Positions 57,497 through 64,000 of a stretch of 64,000 nucleotides of DNA are shown piece by piece; within the stretch, counting starts at the first letter, position 1; each line of letters begins with the position of its first letter. The translations under genes were made by a program, and so were the position numbers. Under the pieces are notes generated by a model. The model saw only the letters and a list, made by a program, of their open reading frames with translations, did no database searches and was not told where the DNA came from. The stretch lies in contig NZ_JABYQT010000004.1 of NCBI RefSeq assembly GCF_020075495.1, forward strand, positions 248,001-312,000, read 5' to 3'. The stretch is from Vreelandella aquamarina (GTDB lineage: Bacteria > Pseudomonadota > Gammaproteobacteria > Pseudomonadales > Halomonadaceae).

Positions 57497-58387
57497 CTAG
57501 TGGTCGCGCTCGATCATGTAGTGGGCCAGTTCAGCCAGGGGCGCGGCTTGCTCACCTAACGGCGCAAGTGCGGCAATGGCCTCGTCAATCAGGGTTTGCG
57601 CCTTGTGCTGCGCGCCATCAAGCCCCAAAAGGCTTGGGTAGGTTGGCTTGGCGCGGGCGGCATCGGCGCCGGATGTCTTGCCAAGCGTGGCGGTATCGCC
57701 GGTCACATCAAGCACATCGTCATGAATCTGGAAGGCAAGGCCGATGGCGCGTGCATAGCGTGTCAGCGCTTCCAGGCGCGGGTCCGCATCATCCACGGCG
57801 ATCAGCCCGCCGAGGCGCACGGCGGCTACGATCAGCGCGCCGGTCTTGTGGGCGTGCATGTGGGCAAGCGCGTCGACGTCCGGATGGCCGCCCACGGCAG
57901 CCAGGTCGAGTGCCTGGCCTGCCACCATGCCAGCGCGGCCCGAGGCGGTGGCCAGGGTCATGACCAGGCTGCCCAGGCGTGGGTGGGTGGTGCGCGCCAG
58001 CACTTCGAAAGCCAGGGTCTGCAGCGCATCGCCGGCCAGGATGGCGGTGGCTTCATCATAGGCGATATGCACGGTAGGCTGGCCGCGGCGCAGGTCGTCG
58101 TCGTCCATGGCGGGCAGGTCGTCGTGAATCAGCGAGTAGGCGTGAATCAGTTCGATGGCGGCGGCCGGGGCGTCAAGATCCGAGTCGCGCGCGCCCAACG
58201 CCCGGCCCGCCAGATAGACCAGCAGCGGGCGCAGGCGCTTGCCACCCACCAGCAGGCCGTGACGCATGGCGGCGTCCAGCCGGGGCACGACGGCATGTTC
58301 GTCAAACAGGGCGTTCAGGGCCGCATCGACCCGGGCGGTGCTGGTCTGGCGCAGGGCCGTGAGCGACGCTGTGTGCGTGGCTACCAT
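57497..58387 (-). CDS. ispA: Farnesyl diphosphate synthase
   Basis: A 296-residue polyprenyl synthase that makes FPP from IPP and DMAPP. The first Asp-rich motif is HDDLPAMDDDD and the second is FQIHDDVLDVTGD; VGGKRLRPLLVYLAG sits near the N terminus. It overlaps the xseB gene by 7 bases and abuts dxs, which implies translational coupling along the operon. Confidence 0.96.
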   Translation of the reverse strand: MVATHTASLTALRQTSTARVDAALNALFDEHAVVPRLDAAMRHGLLVGGKRLRPLLVYLAGRALGARDSDLDAPAAAIELIHAYSLIHDDLPAMDDDDLRRGQPTVHIAYDEATAILAGDALQTLAFEVLARTTHPRLGSLVMTLATASGRAGMVAGQALDLAAVGGHPDVDALAHMHAHKTGALIVAAVRLGGLIAVDDADPRLEALTRYARAIGLAFQIHDDVLDVTGDTATLGKTSGADAARAKPTYPSLLGLDGAQHKAQTLIDEAIAALAPLGEQAAPLAELAHYMIERDH

Positions 58388-58665
58388 GGGGGCGTCTCCT
58401 CAGCCTCACCGTCATCTGCGGAGGCGTCATCGCGCTCGAAAGAGGCGACGCTCAGGCGGCCGTCACTGTCTTCGCTCAGCGCGCGTACCTTTAGCTCGGC
58501 GCTGTCCAGCCGCTGCTGGGCGTCGCGGGTCAGCCGCACGCCCTGCTCGAAGGCGCCCAGCGCATCTTCCAATGAGAGCTCGCCCGACTCCAGGCGTTCT
58601 ACGATGGTTTCCAGCTGTTCAACCGTGGCCGCAAAATCCTGCGGTGAGGGTGTGGTATCGCTCAT
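58381..58665 (-). CDS. xseB: Exodeoxyribonuclease VII small subunit
   Basis: A 94-residue helical protein that assembles with XseA into exonuclease VII. FAATVEQLETIVERLESGEL, then SLEDALGAFEQGVRLTRDAQ, is the family core. The C-terminal part is acidic and longer than in E. coli (80 residues). It heads the xseB-ispA-dxs operon, the common gammaproteobacterial order. Confidence 0.95.
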   Translation of the reverse strand: MSDTTPSPQDFAATVEQLETIVERLESGELSLEDALGAFEQGVRLTRDAQQRLDSAELKVRALSEDSDGRLSVASFERDDASADDGEAEETPPW

Positions 58666-58921
58666 TGGTCACTGCCTACTGTTTTGGCGCCCGATCACAG
58701 GGCCGCGCGTGTACCCACAACGTAAACGCACAGTATACACCGAGGCCAGGGGGTGGCGTCTTCCCCTGGCGGTTTTCAGGGGCACTTGCACTGTTTTCAT
58801 CTTGAGAACGCAGACATTTCATTCGCTTGCCTCGGTTCGATGAAGAGGCAATGTGCTACTATACGGCCTTCCCGTGAACCGATACACGGCGCACGCCGCC
58901 GACCATAGAGGTTGATTCAGC

Positions 58922-60166
58922 ATGGCTAAAACGTCCCTGGACAAGAGCAAGATCAAGATCCTGCTACTCGAGGGCGTCCACCAAAGCGCGGTGGACAATT
59001 TTCACGCTGCCGGATATGAAAATATCGAGCACTTGCCGACATCGCTCGACGAAGCGGCGCTGATCGAAAAGATCCGTGACGTGCACTTCATCGGTATCCG
59101 CTCGCGTACCCAGCTCAATGAGCGGGTGTTTGCCGCCGCGGAGAAGCTGGTCGGGGTGGGCTGTTTCTGTATCGGTACCAATCAGGTAGACCTGGAAGCG
59201 GCGTTGAAGCGCGGTGTTGCCGTGTTCAACGCGCCTTACTCCAACACGCGCTCGGTAGCCGAGCTGGTGCTGGCCGAGGCGATCATGCTGCTGCGCGGCA
59301 TTCCGGAGAAAAATGCCCGCGCTCATCAGGGCGGCTGGCTGAAATCCGCCAGCAACTCCCACGAAGCGCGGGGCAAGACGCTCGGCATCGTGGGTTACGG
59401 CAGCATCGGCGCGCAGCTTTCGGTGCTGGCCGAAGCCCTGGGTTTCAACGTCATCTACTTCGACAGCATCACCAAGCTTGGCATGGGTAACGCAAGCCAG
59501 GTAGGCAGCCTTGTGGAGCTGCTGGAGCGCTCTGACGTGGTCAGCCTGCACGTGCCGGACCTTCCTTCTACCCGCTGGATGATCGGTGCCAAGGAAATTG
59601 CCGCCATGAAGCAGGGTGCAATCTTCATCAACGCTTCGCGCGGCAGCGTCGTGGAAATCGAGCCGCTGGCCGATGCAATCAAGTCGGGCCATCTCAATGG
59701 CGCTGCCATCGATGTGTTCCCGGTGGAGCCAAAGGGCAACAACGAGGAGTTCGAAAGCCCGCTGCGCGGCCTGGAAAACGTGATCCTGACACCGCACATC
59801 GGTGGTTCGACCCTGGAAGCCCAGGAGAACATCGGTATCGAAGTGGCCGAGAAGCTGATCACCTACTCCGACAACGGCACGACCATCACCTCGGTCAACT
59901 TCCCGGAAGTGGCGCTGCCCGCGCACCCGGACAAGCATCGCCTTCTGCACATTCACGACAACGTGCCGGGCGTGCTTTCCCAGATCAACCGCGTGCTGTC
60001 GGAAAATGGCATCAACATCTCCGGCCAGTACCTGCAGACCAATGACAAGGTCGGCTACGTGGTCATCGATGTGGACAAGGCCTACGGCCCTCAGGCACTC
60101 GAAGCGCTGAAGCAGGTCGAGCATACCCTGAAAATCCGCACGCTCTACTCATCGCACAACAGCTGA
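58922..60166 (+). CDS. serA: D-3-phosphoglycerate dehydrogenase
   Basis: A 414-residue enzyme for the first step of serine synthesis, oxidising 3-phosphoglycerate. The NAD-binding core has TLGIVGYGSIGAQLSVLAEA; the active-site loop is NASRGSVVEIEPL and the catalytic His is in LTPHIGGSTLEAQ. The C-terminal ACT domain (about residues 340-414, HIHDNVPGVLSQINRVLSEN) is the serine feedback site. The short E. coli-like form. Divergent from xseB, followed by a terminator. Confidence 0.97.
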   Translation: MAKTSLDKSKIKILLLEGVHQSAVDNFHAAGYENIEHLPTSLDEAALIEKIRDVHFIGIRSRTQLNERVFAAAEKLVGVGCFCIGTNQVDLEAALKRGVAVFNAPYSNTRSVAELVLAEAIMLLRGIPEKNARAHQGGWLKSASNSHEARGKTLGIVGYGSIGAQLSVLAEALGFNVIYFDSITKLGMGNASQVGSLVELLERSDVVSLHVPDLPSTRWMIGAKEIAAMKQGAIFINASRGSVVEIEPLADAIKSGHLNGAAIDVFPVEPKGNNEEFESPLRGLENVILTPHIGGSTLEAQENIGIEVAEKLITYSDNGTTITSVNFPEVALPAHPDKHRLLHIHDNVPGVLSQINRVLSENGINISGQYLQTNDKVGYVVIDVDKAYGPQALEALKQVEHTLKIRTLYSSHNS

Positions 60167-60199
60167 TAAAGCGAAGGTAGCCAAGCGCAAGCGGTACGA

Positions 60200-60226
60200 A
60201 CGGCCCCTTTCGAGAGGGGTCGTTTT
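60200..60226 (+). terminator. Rho-independent terminator of serA
   Basis: ACGGCCCCT / AGGGGTCGT (one G-T pair) with a 6-base loop, then TTTT, 35 bases after the serA stop. Confidence 0.85.
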
Positions 60227-60267
60227 GCGTACAGGTAGCCTTGCAGTTGACCAGGGGGCTTGGCTAC

Positions 60268-60304
60268 TCAGGCCAGGTCGAACAGCTCAGGCCAGATCGA
60301 ACAG
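60268..60304. repeat. Tandem duplication of the pirin gene end
   Basis: Two copies of TCAGGCCAGRTCGAACAG in direct repeat with a 19-base period, 17 of 18 bases identical. The second copy contains the end of the pirin gene (LFDLA and its stop codon on the minus strand), so the first copy is a duplicated LFDLA-stop just beyond it. Confidence 0.85.
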
Positions 60305-60976
60305 CAGCACGTCGCTTGCCTCCTTGCCGGTGACGCTCAGGCGCTCGCCGGGCTGGAACGCTGCCGCATCGCCAGCACTCAGGCGCTCGCCGTTGACCTC
60401 GAGCGCACCCTTCACCACGTGCAGCCAGGCATGGCGTGTGGCGGGTGTCTCGATGTGCTCGCCCTCTGCAAGAAGGCCGGCGTACAGATTGACATCCTGA
60501 TTGATGCTGACCGAATCCTCGCGGCCATCCTGAGACACCACCAGCCGCCACTGGCCTTGGCGGCTGGCGGCGGGAAAGGTTTTCTGCTCGTAGCTGGGGG
60601 CGATGCCAAGGGCGCGGGGCTCGATCCAGATCTGCAGAAAGTGCAGCCCCTTTTCACTGGAGTGATTGAATTCGCTGTGCACCACGCCCGTGCCCGCCGA
60701 CATGCGCTGCACATCGCCCGGGCGCATGATCTCGCCGTTGCCCATGTTGTCCTTGTGCTCCATCTCACCTTCCAGCACGTAGGAGATGATCTCCATGTCG
60801 CGGTGAGGGTGGGCGCCAAAGCCATGGCCGCCGGCTACGCGGTCTTCATTGATCACCCGCAGGGCGCGAAAGCCCATGTGTTCGGGATCCAGGTAGTTGG
60901 CAAACGAAAACGTATGGTAGGAGCGCAGCCAGCCGTGGTCGGCGTAGCCGCGCTCGTCGGCGCGTCGGATTTTCAT
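60287..60976 (-). CDS. Pirin family protein (YhhW-like)
   Basis: A 229-residue bicupin. The N-terminal cupin carries the metal ligands in GFGAHPHRDMEIISYVLEGE and HSEFNHS, as in E. coli YhhW, a quercetin 2,3-dioxygenase-active pirin. Iron or another divalent metal is expected in the N-terminal cupin; the C-terminal cupin is probably empty. The in vivo substrate is unknown. Its 3' end is duplicated as a short tandem repeat. Confidence 0.92.
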   Translation of the reverse strand: MKIRRADERGYADHGWLRSYHTFSFANYLDPEHMGFRALRVINEDRVAGGHGFGAHPHRDMEIISYVLEGEMEHKDNMGNGEIMRPGDVQRMSAGTGVVHSEFNHSSEKGLHFLQIWIEPRALGIAPSYEQKTFPAASRQGQWRLVVSQDGREDSVSINQDVNLYAGLLAEGEHIETPATRHAWLHVVKGALEVNGERLSAGDAAAFQPGERLSVTGKEASDVLLFDLA

Positions 60977-61059
60977 GCAGTGCTCTCAATAGAATCGAAG
61001 GAATAGCGTCAATATACGCCCGAACTGGCGAGGCATGGGGTGAAGCTTTCAGTACGATG

Positions 61060-61085
61060 GCGTCGATTAAATCGACGCTTTTTTT
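61060..61085 (+). terminator. Orphan rho-independent terminator upstream of trhO
   Basis: GCGTCGAT / ATCGACGC with a 3-base loop, then seven T. The strand and T-run would stop a plus-strand transcript, but no plus-strand gene lies between it and the serA terminator. It may end a small RNA or be an attenuator in the trhO leader. Confidence 0.75.
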
Positions 61086-61199
61086 AAGGCAGATGACCTG
61101 CGTCAACGTGCCGGCATTCAAGCGCTGCGCGGTTTGCGCTAGACTACGGCGTTTTCAACCCGGTCCGCCCTTTGCGAGGGCGACTACCTGGAGTCCTGC

Positions 61200-62183
61200 A
61201 TGTCTGTATCTGTTTCTGAATCCGTCGCTGAGTCTGTTGCTGGCGTTGGCGAGATGCCGCGCATCGTCGTGGCGGCGCTGTACAAGTTTGTCACCCTGGA
61301 TGACTTCGAGGCGCTGCGCGAGCCGCTGCGCCAGACCATGGTCGATAACGATGTCAAGGGCACCCTGCTGCTCGCCAAGGAGGGCATCAACGGTACCGTT
61401 GCCGGTACCCGCGAAGGCATCGATGCCCTGCTTGCCTGGCTGACCGCTGATCCGCGCCTGGCCGATATCGATCACAAGGAGTCGTTTTGTGACGAAACGC
61501 CGTTCTACCGCACCAAGGTCAAGCTCAAGAAAGAGATCGTGACCCTTGGCGTGCCGGGCATCGACCCCAACGATACCGTGGGCACCTATGTCGAGCCGGA
61601 AGACTGGAATGAAGTGATCTCCGACCCCGAGGTACTGGTGATCGATACGCGTAACGATTACGAAGTGGCCATCGGCAGCTTCGAAGGCGCCATCGACCCG
61701 AAAACTACCACCTTCCGCGAGTTTCCCGAGTACGTGCGCGAGCACTATGATCCCGAGAAGCACAAGAAGGTCGCGATGTTCTGCACCGGCGGCATCCGCT
61801 GCGAAAAAGCTTCCAGCTTCATGCTGAAAGAGGGGTTCGAAGAGGTCTACCACCTCAAGGGCGGGGTGCTGAACTACCTGGAAAAGGTGCCGGAAGAGAA
61901 GTCACTGTGGCGGGGCGATTGCTTCGTGTTCGATAACCGGGTCACGGTGAAGCACGATTTGAGCGAAGGCACCTATGAGCAGTGCCACGCCTGCCGCATG
62001 CCGGTTTCCACCGAGGACATGCAGTCACCTGCCTATCAGCCGGGCATCAGCTGCCCGCACTGTATCGATTCGCTACCCGAGAAGACCCGCGCCGCCGCCC
62101 GCGAGCGCCAGCGTCAGATCGAGCTTGCCAAGGCGCGCGGCGAGCCGCATCCCCTGGGTTATAACCATCGCGAAAAAGCCTGA
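61200..62183 (+). CDS. trhO: tRNA uridine(34) hydroxylase TrhO (rhodanese-like YceA)
   Basis: A 327-residue protein. An N-terminal acylphosphatase-like part ([34 protein letters not shown]) is followed by a rhodanese domain with [20 protein letters not shown] and the active Cys in [14 protein letters not shown]. The C terminus is Cys-rich ([15 protein letters not shown]). TrhO forms 5-hydroxyuridine at tRNA position 34 using oxygen. The first ~15 residues are Ser/Val-rich and unusual. GGAG precedes the ATG. Confidence 0.95.
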   Translation: MSVSVSESVAESVAGVGEMPRIVVAALYKFVTLDDFEALREPLRQTMVDNDVKGTLLLAKEGINGTVAGTREGIDALLAWLTADPRLADIDHKESFCDETPFYRTKVKLKKEIVTLGVPGIDPNDTVGTYVEPEDWNEVISDPEVLVIDTRNDYEVAIGSFEGAIDPKTTTFREFPEYVREHYDPEKHKKVAMFCTGGIRCEKASSFMLKEGFEEVYHLKGGVLNYLEKVPEEKSLWRGDCFVFDNRVTVKHDLSEGTYEQCHACRMPVSTEDMQSPAYQPGISCPHCIDSLPEKTRAAARERQRQIELAKARGEPHPLGYNHREKA

Positions 62184-62212
62184 TACGCTCGCCCTGAGCG
62201 TTTGAACAGATA

Positions 62213-62238
62213 CCGGCGGCCACACCCGTGGCCGCCGG
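62213..62238. repeat. Perfect inverted repeat after trhO
   Basis: CCGGCGGCCAC / GTGGCCGCCGG with a 4-base loop, 30 bases after the trhO stop. No T-run follows, so if it stops transcription it is not a typical rho-independent terminator. Confidence 0.6.
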
Positions 62239-62354
62239 GGGCACTGATTCCCTTTCCTTAAGCATTCTGCATTCGTGGAATTCGTTTCCGTAAACGCGAC
62301 AGCGCCCTGGTGGCGCGTTATCCTGTGGGTTTTGTGCCTTCAGGAGAGAGCAGG

Positions 62355-63176
62355 GTGAGTGAAGCCAAGCGTAGAACGGTCGGGCGTCCGGCCAGTGCCG
62401 CCAAGGCCGGTGGTGGTCATAGCCAGTCGCTGGTACGTGGTCTGACGCTACTGGAGTATCTGGCCGCGAGTCCGCGGGGGCTGGCCCTTTCCGAGGTGGC
62501 CGAAAAGGCCGAGCTTGCACCTTCCACTACCCACCGCTTGCTGCAGGCGCTGCAGAGCCAGGGCTTTGTCACCCAGGAAAACGAGCAGGGGCTTTGGCGC
62601 ATCGACGTCAAGACCTTTCGCATCGGCAACAGCTTCCTGGAAGCGCGTGACGTGGTGGCCAAGAGTCGTCCCTTCCTGCGTCGACTGACCGCGGAGACCG
62701 GCGAAACTGCCAATCTGGGTATTCGCGACGGCGATACGGCGGTGTTTCTGGCCCAGCATGAATCGCCCCAGATGATGCGCATGATTACCCGCCTGGGTTC
62801 CCGGGCGCCGTTGCACGCCTCCGGCGTGGGCAAGGCGCTGCTGGCGTGGATGCCCGCTGACGAGCGCGAGCGTTTCATGACCGGCGGTGAGCTGGCCCAG
62901 GTGACGGAGAATACCCTGTGCCAGCCCGAGTCACTGGCCGCCGAAATGCAGCAGATCAGCCAGCAAGGGTTCGCCTGTGATCGCGAAGAGCATGCCATTG
63001 GCCTGCACTGCGTGGCGGCCTGCGTGTTCGATGAGCACGCTCTGCCGCTGGCGGCGATTTCGGTGTCAGGGCCCATGGCGCGCATTCCCGAGTCGCGCCT
63101 TCTGGCGCTCGGGGCGCAGGTGCGCCAGGTCGCCGATGAGATTACCGCCCAGTTGGGCGGCCAACTGCCGCGCTAG
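62355..63176 (+). CDS. IclR family transcriptional regulator
   Basis: A 273-residue regulator. The winged helix is about residues 24-85 (VRGLTLLEYLAASPRGLALS, then EKAELAPSTTHRLLQALQSQ). The IclR effector domain follows, with RAPLHASGVGKALLAWMPAD and ISVSGPMARIP. The start is a GTG after GGAGAGAG; a longer in-frame start is possible but less likely. The relation to IclR of the glyoxylate pathway is uncertain, and the target genes cannot be read from the neighbourhood. The next gene starts 14 bases after its stop. Confidence 0.9.
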   Translation: MSEAKRRTVGRPASAAKAGGGHSQSLVRGLTLLEYLAASPRGLALSEVAEKAELAPSTTHRLLQALQSQGFVTQENEQGLWRIDVKTFRIGNSFLEARDVVAKSRPFLRRLTAETGETANLGIRDGDTAVFLAQHESPQMMRMITRLGSRAPLHASGVGKALLAWMPADERERFMTGGELAQVTENTLCQPESLAAEMQQISQQGFACDREEHAIGLHCVAACVFDEHALPLAAISVSGPMARIPESRLLALGAQVRQVADEITAQLGGQLPR

Positions 63177-63190
63177 ACGCGCAGCCGCTC

Positions 63191-63625
63191 ATGCTGAGCC
63201 TTTTCCTTGTCGCCTTCGCCAGCGCCACGTTGCTGCCCGGCGGCTCCGAGGTATGGCTTGCCAGGCTCTGGTGTCTGGGGGAGCCAGCTTTCGTGCTCTG
63301 GTGGGTCGCCACCGCAGGCAATACCTTGGGCAGCCTGGTCAATGTGGCCATGGGCCGCTATGCGCGCCAGTTTCAGCACCGGCGCTGGTTTCCGGCCTCG
63401 CCTGCCAGCCTTGCCCGGGCAGAGCGCTGGTACCACAAGCTGGGGGAGGCGAGCCTGCTGCTCTCCTGGGTGCCCATCATCGGCGACCCGCTGACGGTAC
63501 TGGCCGGGCTGTTTCGCCTGCCCTGGTGGCGCGCTGTGCTGTGGATCGTGATGGCCAAGGGCGTACGCTACGCCGTGGTGCTGGGCCTGGCGCACCGCTT
63601 TTTGCTGCCGCTCTGCCAAGCCTGA
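63191..63625 (+). CDS. YqaA/DedA-like inner-membrane protein
   Basis: A 144-residue membrane protein with the VTT/DedA-type pattern: LFLVAFASATLLPGGSEVWL at the N terminus, TAGNTLGSLVNVAMGRYAR, and a central WVPIIGDPLTVLAGLFRLPW. It is shorter than full DedA and fits the YqaA subgroup. The function of YqaA is unknown; DedA relatives act in lipid-carrier or phospholipid flipping. It starts 14 bases after the IclR gene, possibly co-transcribed. Confidence 0.87.
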   Translation: MLSLFLVAFASATLLPGGSEVWLARLWCLGEPAFVLWWVATAGNTLGSLVNVAMGRYARQFQHRRWFPASPASLARAERWYHKLGEASLLLSWVPIIGDPLTVLAGLFRLPWWRAVLWIVMAKGVRYAVVLGLAHRFLLPLCQA

Positions 63626-63729
63626 TGCTCCCCGTCCGCAAGCTCTCATGACGTTGAACTTACTGCCAGACCTCGCTTATGTGCGCATGTTACCCTGTGC
63701 GGCTTTATCGGCTGGCAATCAGCCTGGCG

Positions 63730-63751
63730 CGATATGTCGGTCGACATATCG
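63730..63751. promoter_or_regulatory. Operator-like palindrome upstream of the last gene
   Basis: Perfect 9-base arms CGATATGTC and GACATATCG around a 4-base centre, 65 bases before the start of the following gene. It is compatible with a dimeric repressor site, but the regulator is unknown. Confidence 0.55.
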
Positions 63752-63815
63752 ATTTGCATAAAGCGGGCCAGCCGTTAGATTTAAGAAAGCATTTATCAAA
63801 TATGGAGGTTAAGGT

Positions 63816-64000
63816 GTGACGCCACTACGATTACTACCCTGGCTGGGTGTCTGGATGATGGCGCTGCTGGCACTGCTTGCAACGCCTGCACTGGCCCAGA
63901 CAACGCTCAGCGCTGAAAGCGAAGCGCCTGCAGCCTCACCGGCAGAACAAGCGCCTTCCTACGAGGCGCTTGCCGAGCTGCTCGAAAACGATCAGTCGCG
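63816..64000 (+). CDS. Probable mechanosensitive channel, N-terminal part (runs off the window)
   Basis: Starts at GTG after GGAGGT. A signal peptide is clear: basic start, the hydrophobic VWMMALLALLAT, and cleavage near ALAQ. It is followed by an Ala/Glu/Pro-rich stretch and YEALAELLENDQSR, which resembles the periplasmic start of large MscS-type mechanosensitive channels. Only 61 codons are inside the window, so the assignment is tentative. Confidence 0.6.
   Translation, partial: MTPLRLLPWLGVWMMALLALLATPALAQTTLSAESEAPAASPAEQAPSYEALAELLENDQS

Noticed and set aside
58964..60124. A 386-codon open frame antisense to serA
   Set aside because: Same GC-bias artefact; serA is full length with all motifs.

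Overview
The window looks like a chromosomal segment of a gammaproteobacterium of the Halomonadaceae (Halomonas or a close relative). This is inferred from the high GC content, the linkage thiS-thiG-trmB, the layout ubiK / glnK-amtB near comM, the fpr/finR pair, the aapJQMP transporter and the xseB-ispA-dxs operon. It is not proven by any rRNA or marker in the window. No rRNA, tRNA, CRISPR array, intact transposase or integrase was seen.

Layout. 1-2.6 kb: a DUF2256 zinc-ribbon protein, then thiS-thiG-trmB and a DUF423 membrane protein. 2.6-8.1 kb: a molybdenum hydroxylase locus. MocA-like and XdhC/PaoD-like maturation genes are divergent from a three-subunit PaoABC-type aldehyde oxidoreductase that lacks the Tat leader of E. 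coli PaoA. 8.2-12.6 kb: a thioesterase, malate synthase G, a lysophospholipase-like hydrolase and an FMN reductase. 12.6-14.5 kb: a small scarred region in which the 3' end of comM appears to recur twice as decayed copies ahead of the intact gene. These copies bracket an AT-rich frameshifted gene and a sulfurtransferase. 16-26.2 kb: an iron-uptake cluster (two hydroxamate-type TonB receptors, FhuD, an IutA-like receptor with a PchR-like AraC regulator) with a TetR/MFS pair in the middle. 26.3-31.2 kb: ubiK, the nitrogen-sensing set glnK-amtB-glnK with a sigma-54 promoter, and fpr/finR.

31.2-37.9 kb holds three chemoreceptor genes, two of them a tandem duplicate pair, with flagellar (FliA-type) promoters. 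An isolated cheZ at 54.8 kb also has a strong FliA-type promoter. 39.1-44.6 kb is an Aap-type polar amino-acid ABC transporter with two tandem binding-protein genes. A near-perfect sigma-54 promoter lies between them, which links amino-acid scavenging to the same nitrogen control as glnK-amtB. 44.6-50.8 kb contains speE-hemE, ribA, a zinc alcohol dehydrogenase with a small membrane protein, a hemolysin-III family protein and a glutathione transferase. 51-64 kb contains a DjlA-like protein, a YdeP-like molybdoenzyme with a small winged-helix protein, cheZ, the isoprenoid operon xseB-ispA-dxs, serA, a pirin, trhO, an IclR regulator, a YqaA-like protein and the start of a probable mechanosensitive channel gene.

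Most of the window is ordinary core genome. The spots most worth attention are the comM-end repeats, the paired nitrogen (sigma-54) and flagellar (sigma-28) promoters, the duplicated chemoreceptors and binding proteins, and several strong unassigned palindromes or terminators. All family assignments come from reading motifs by eye; no database search was run.
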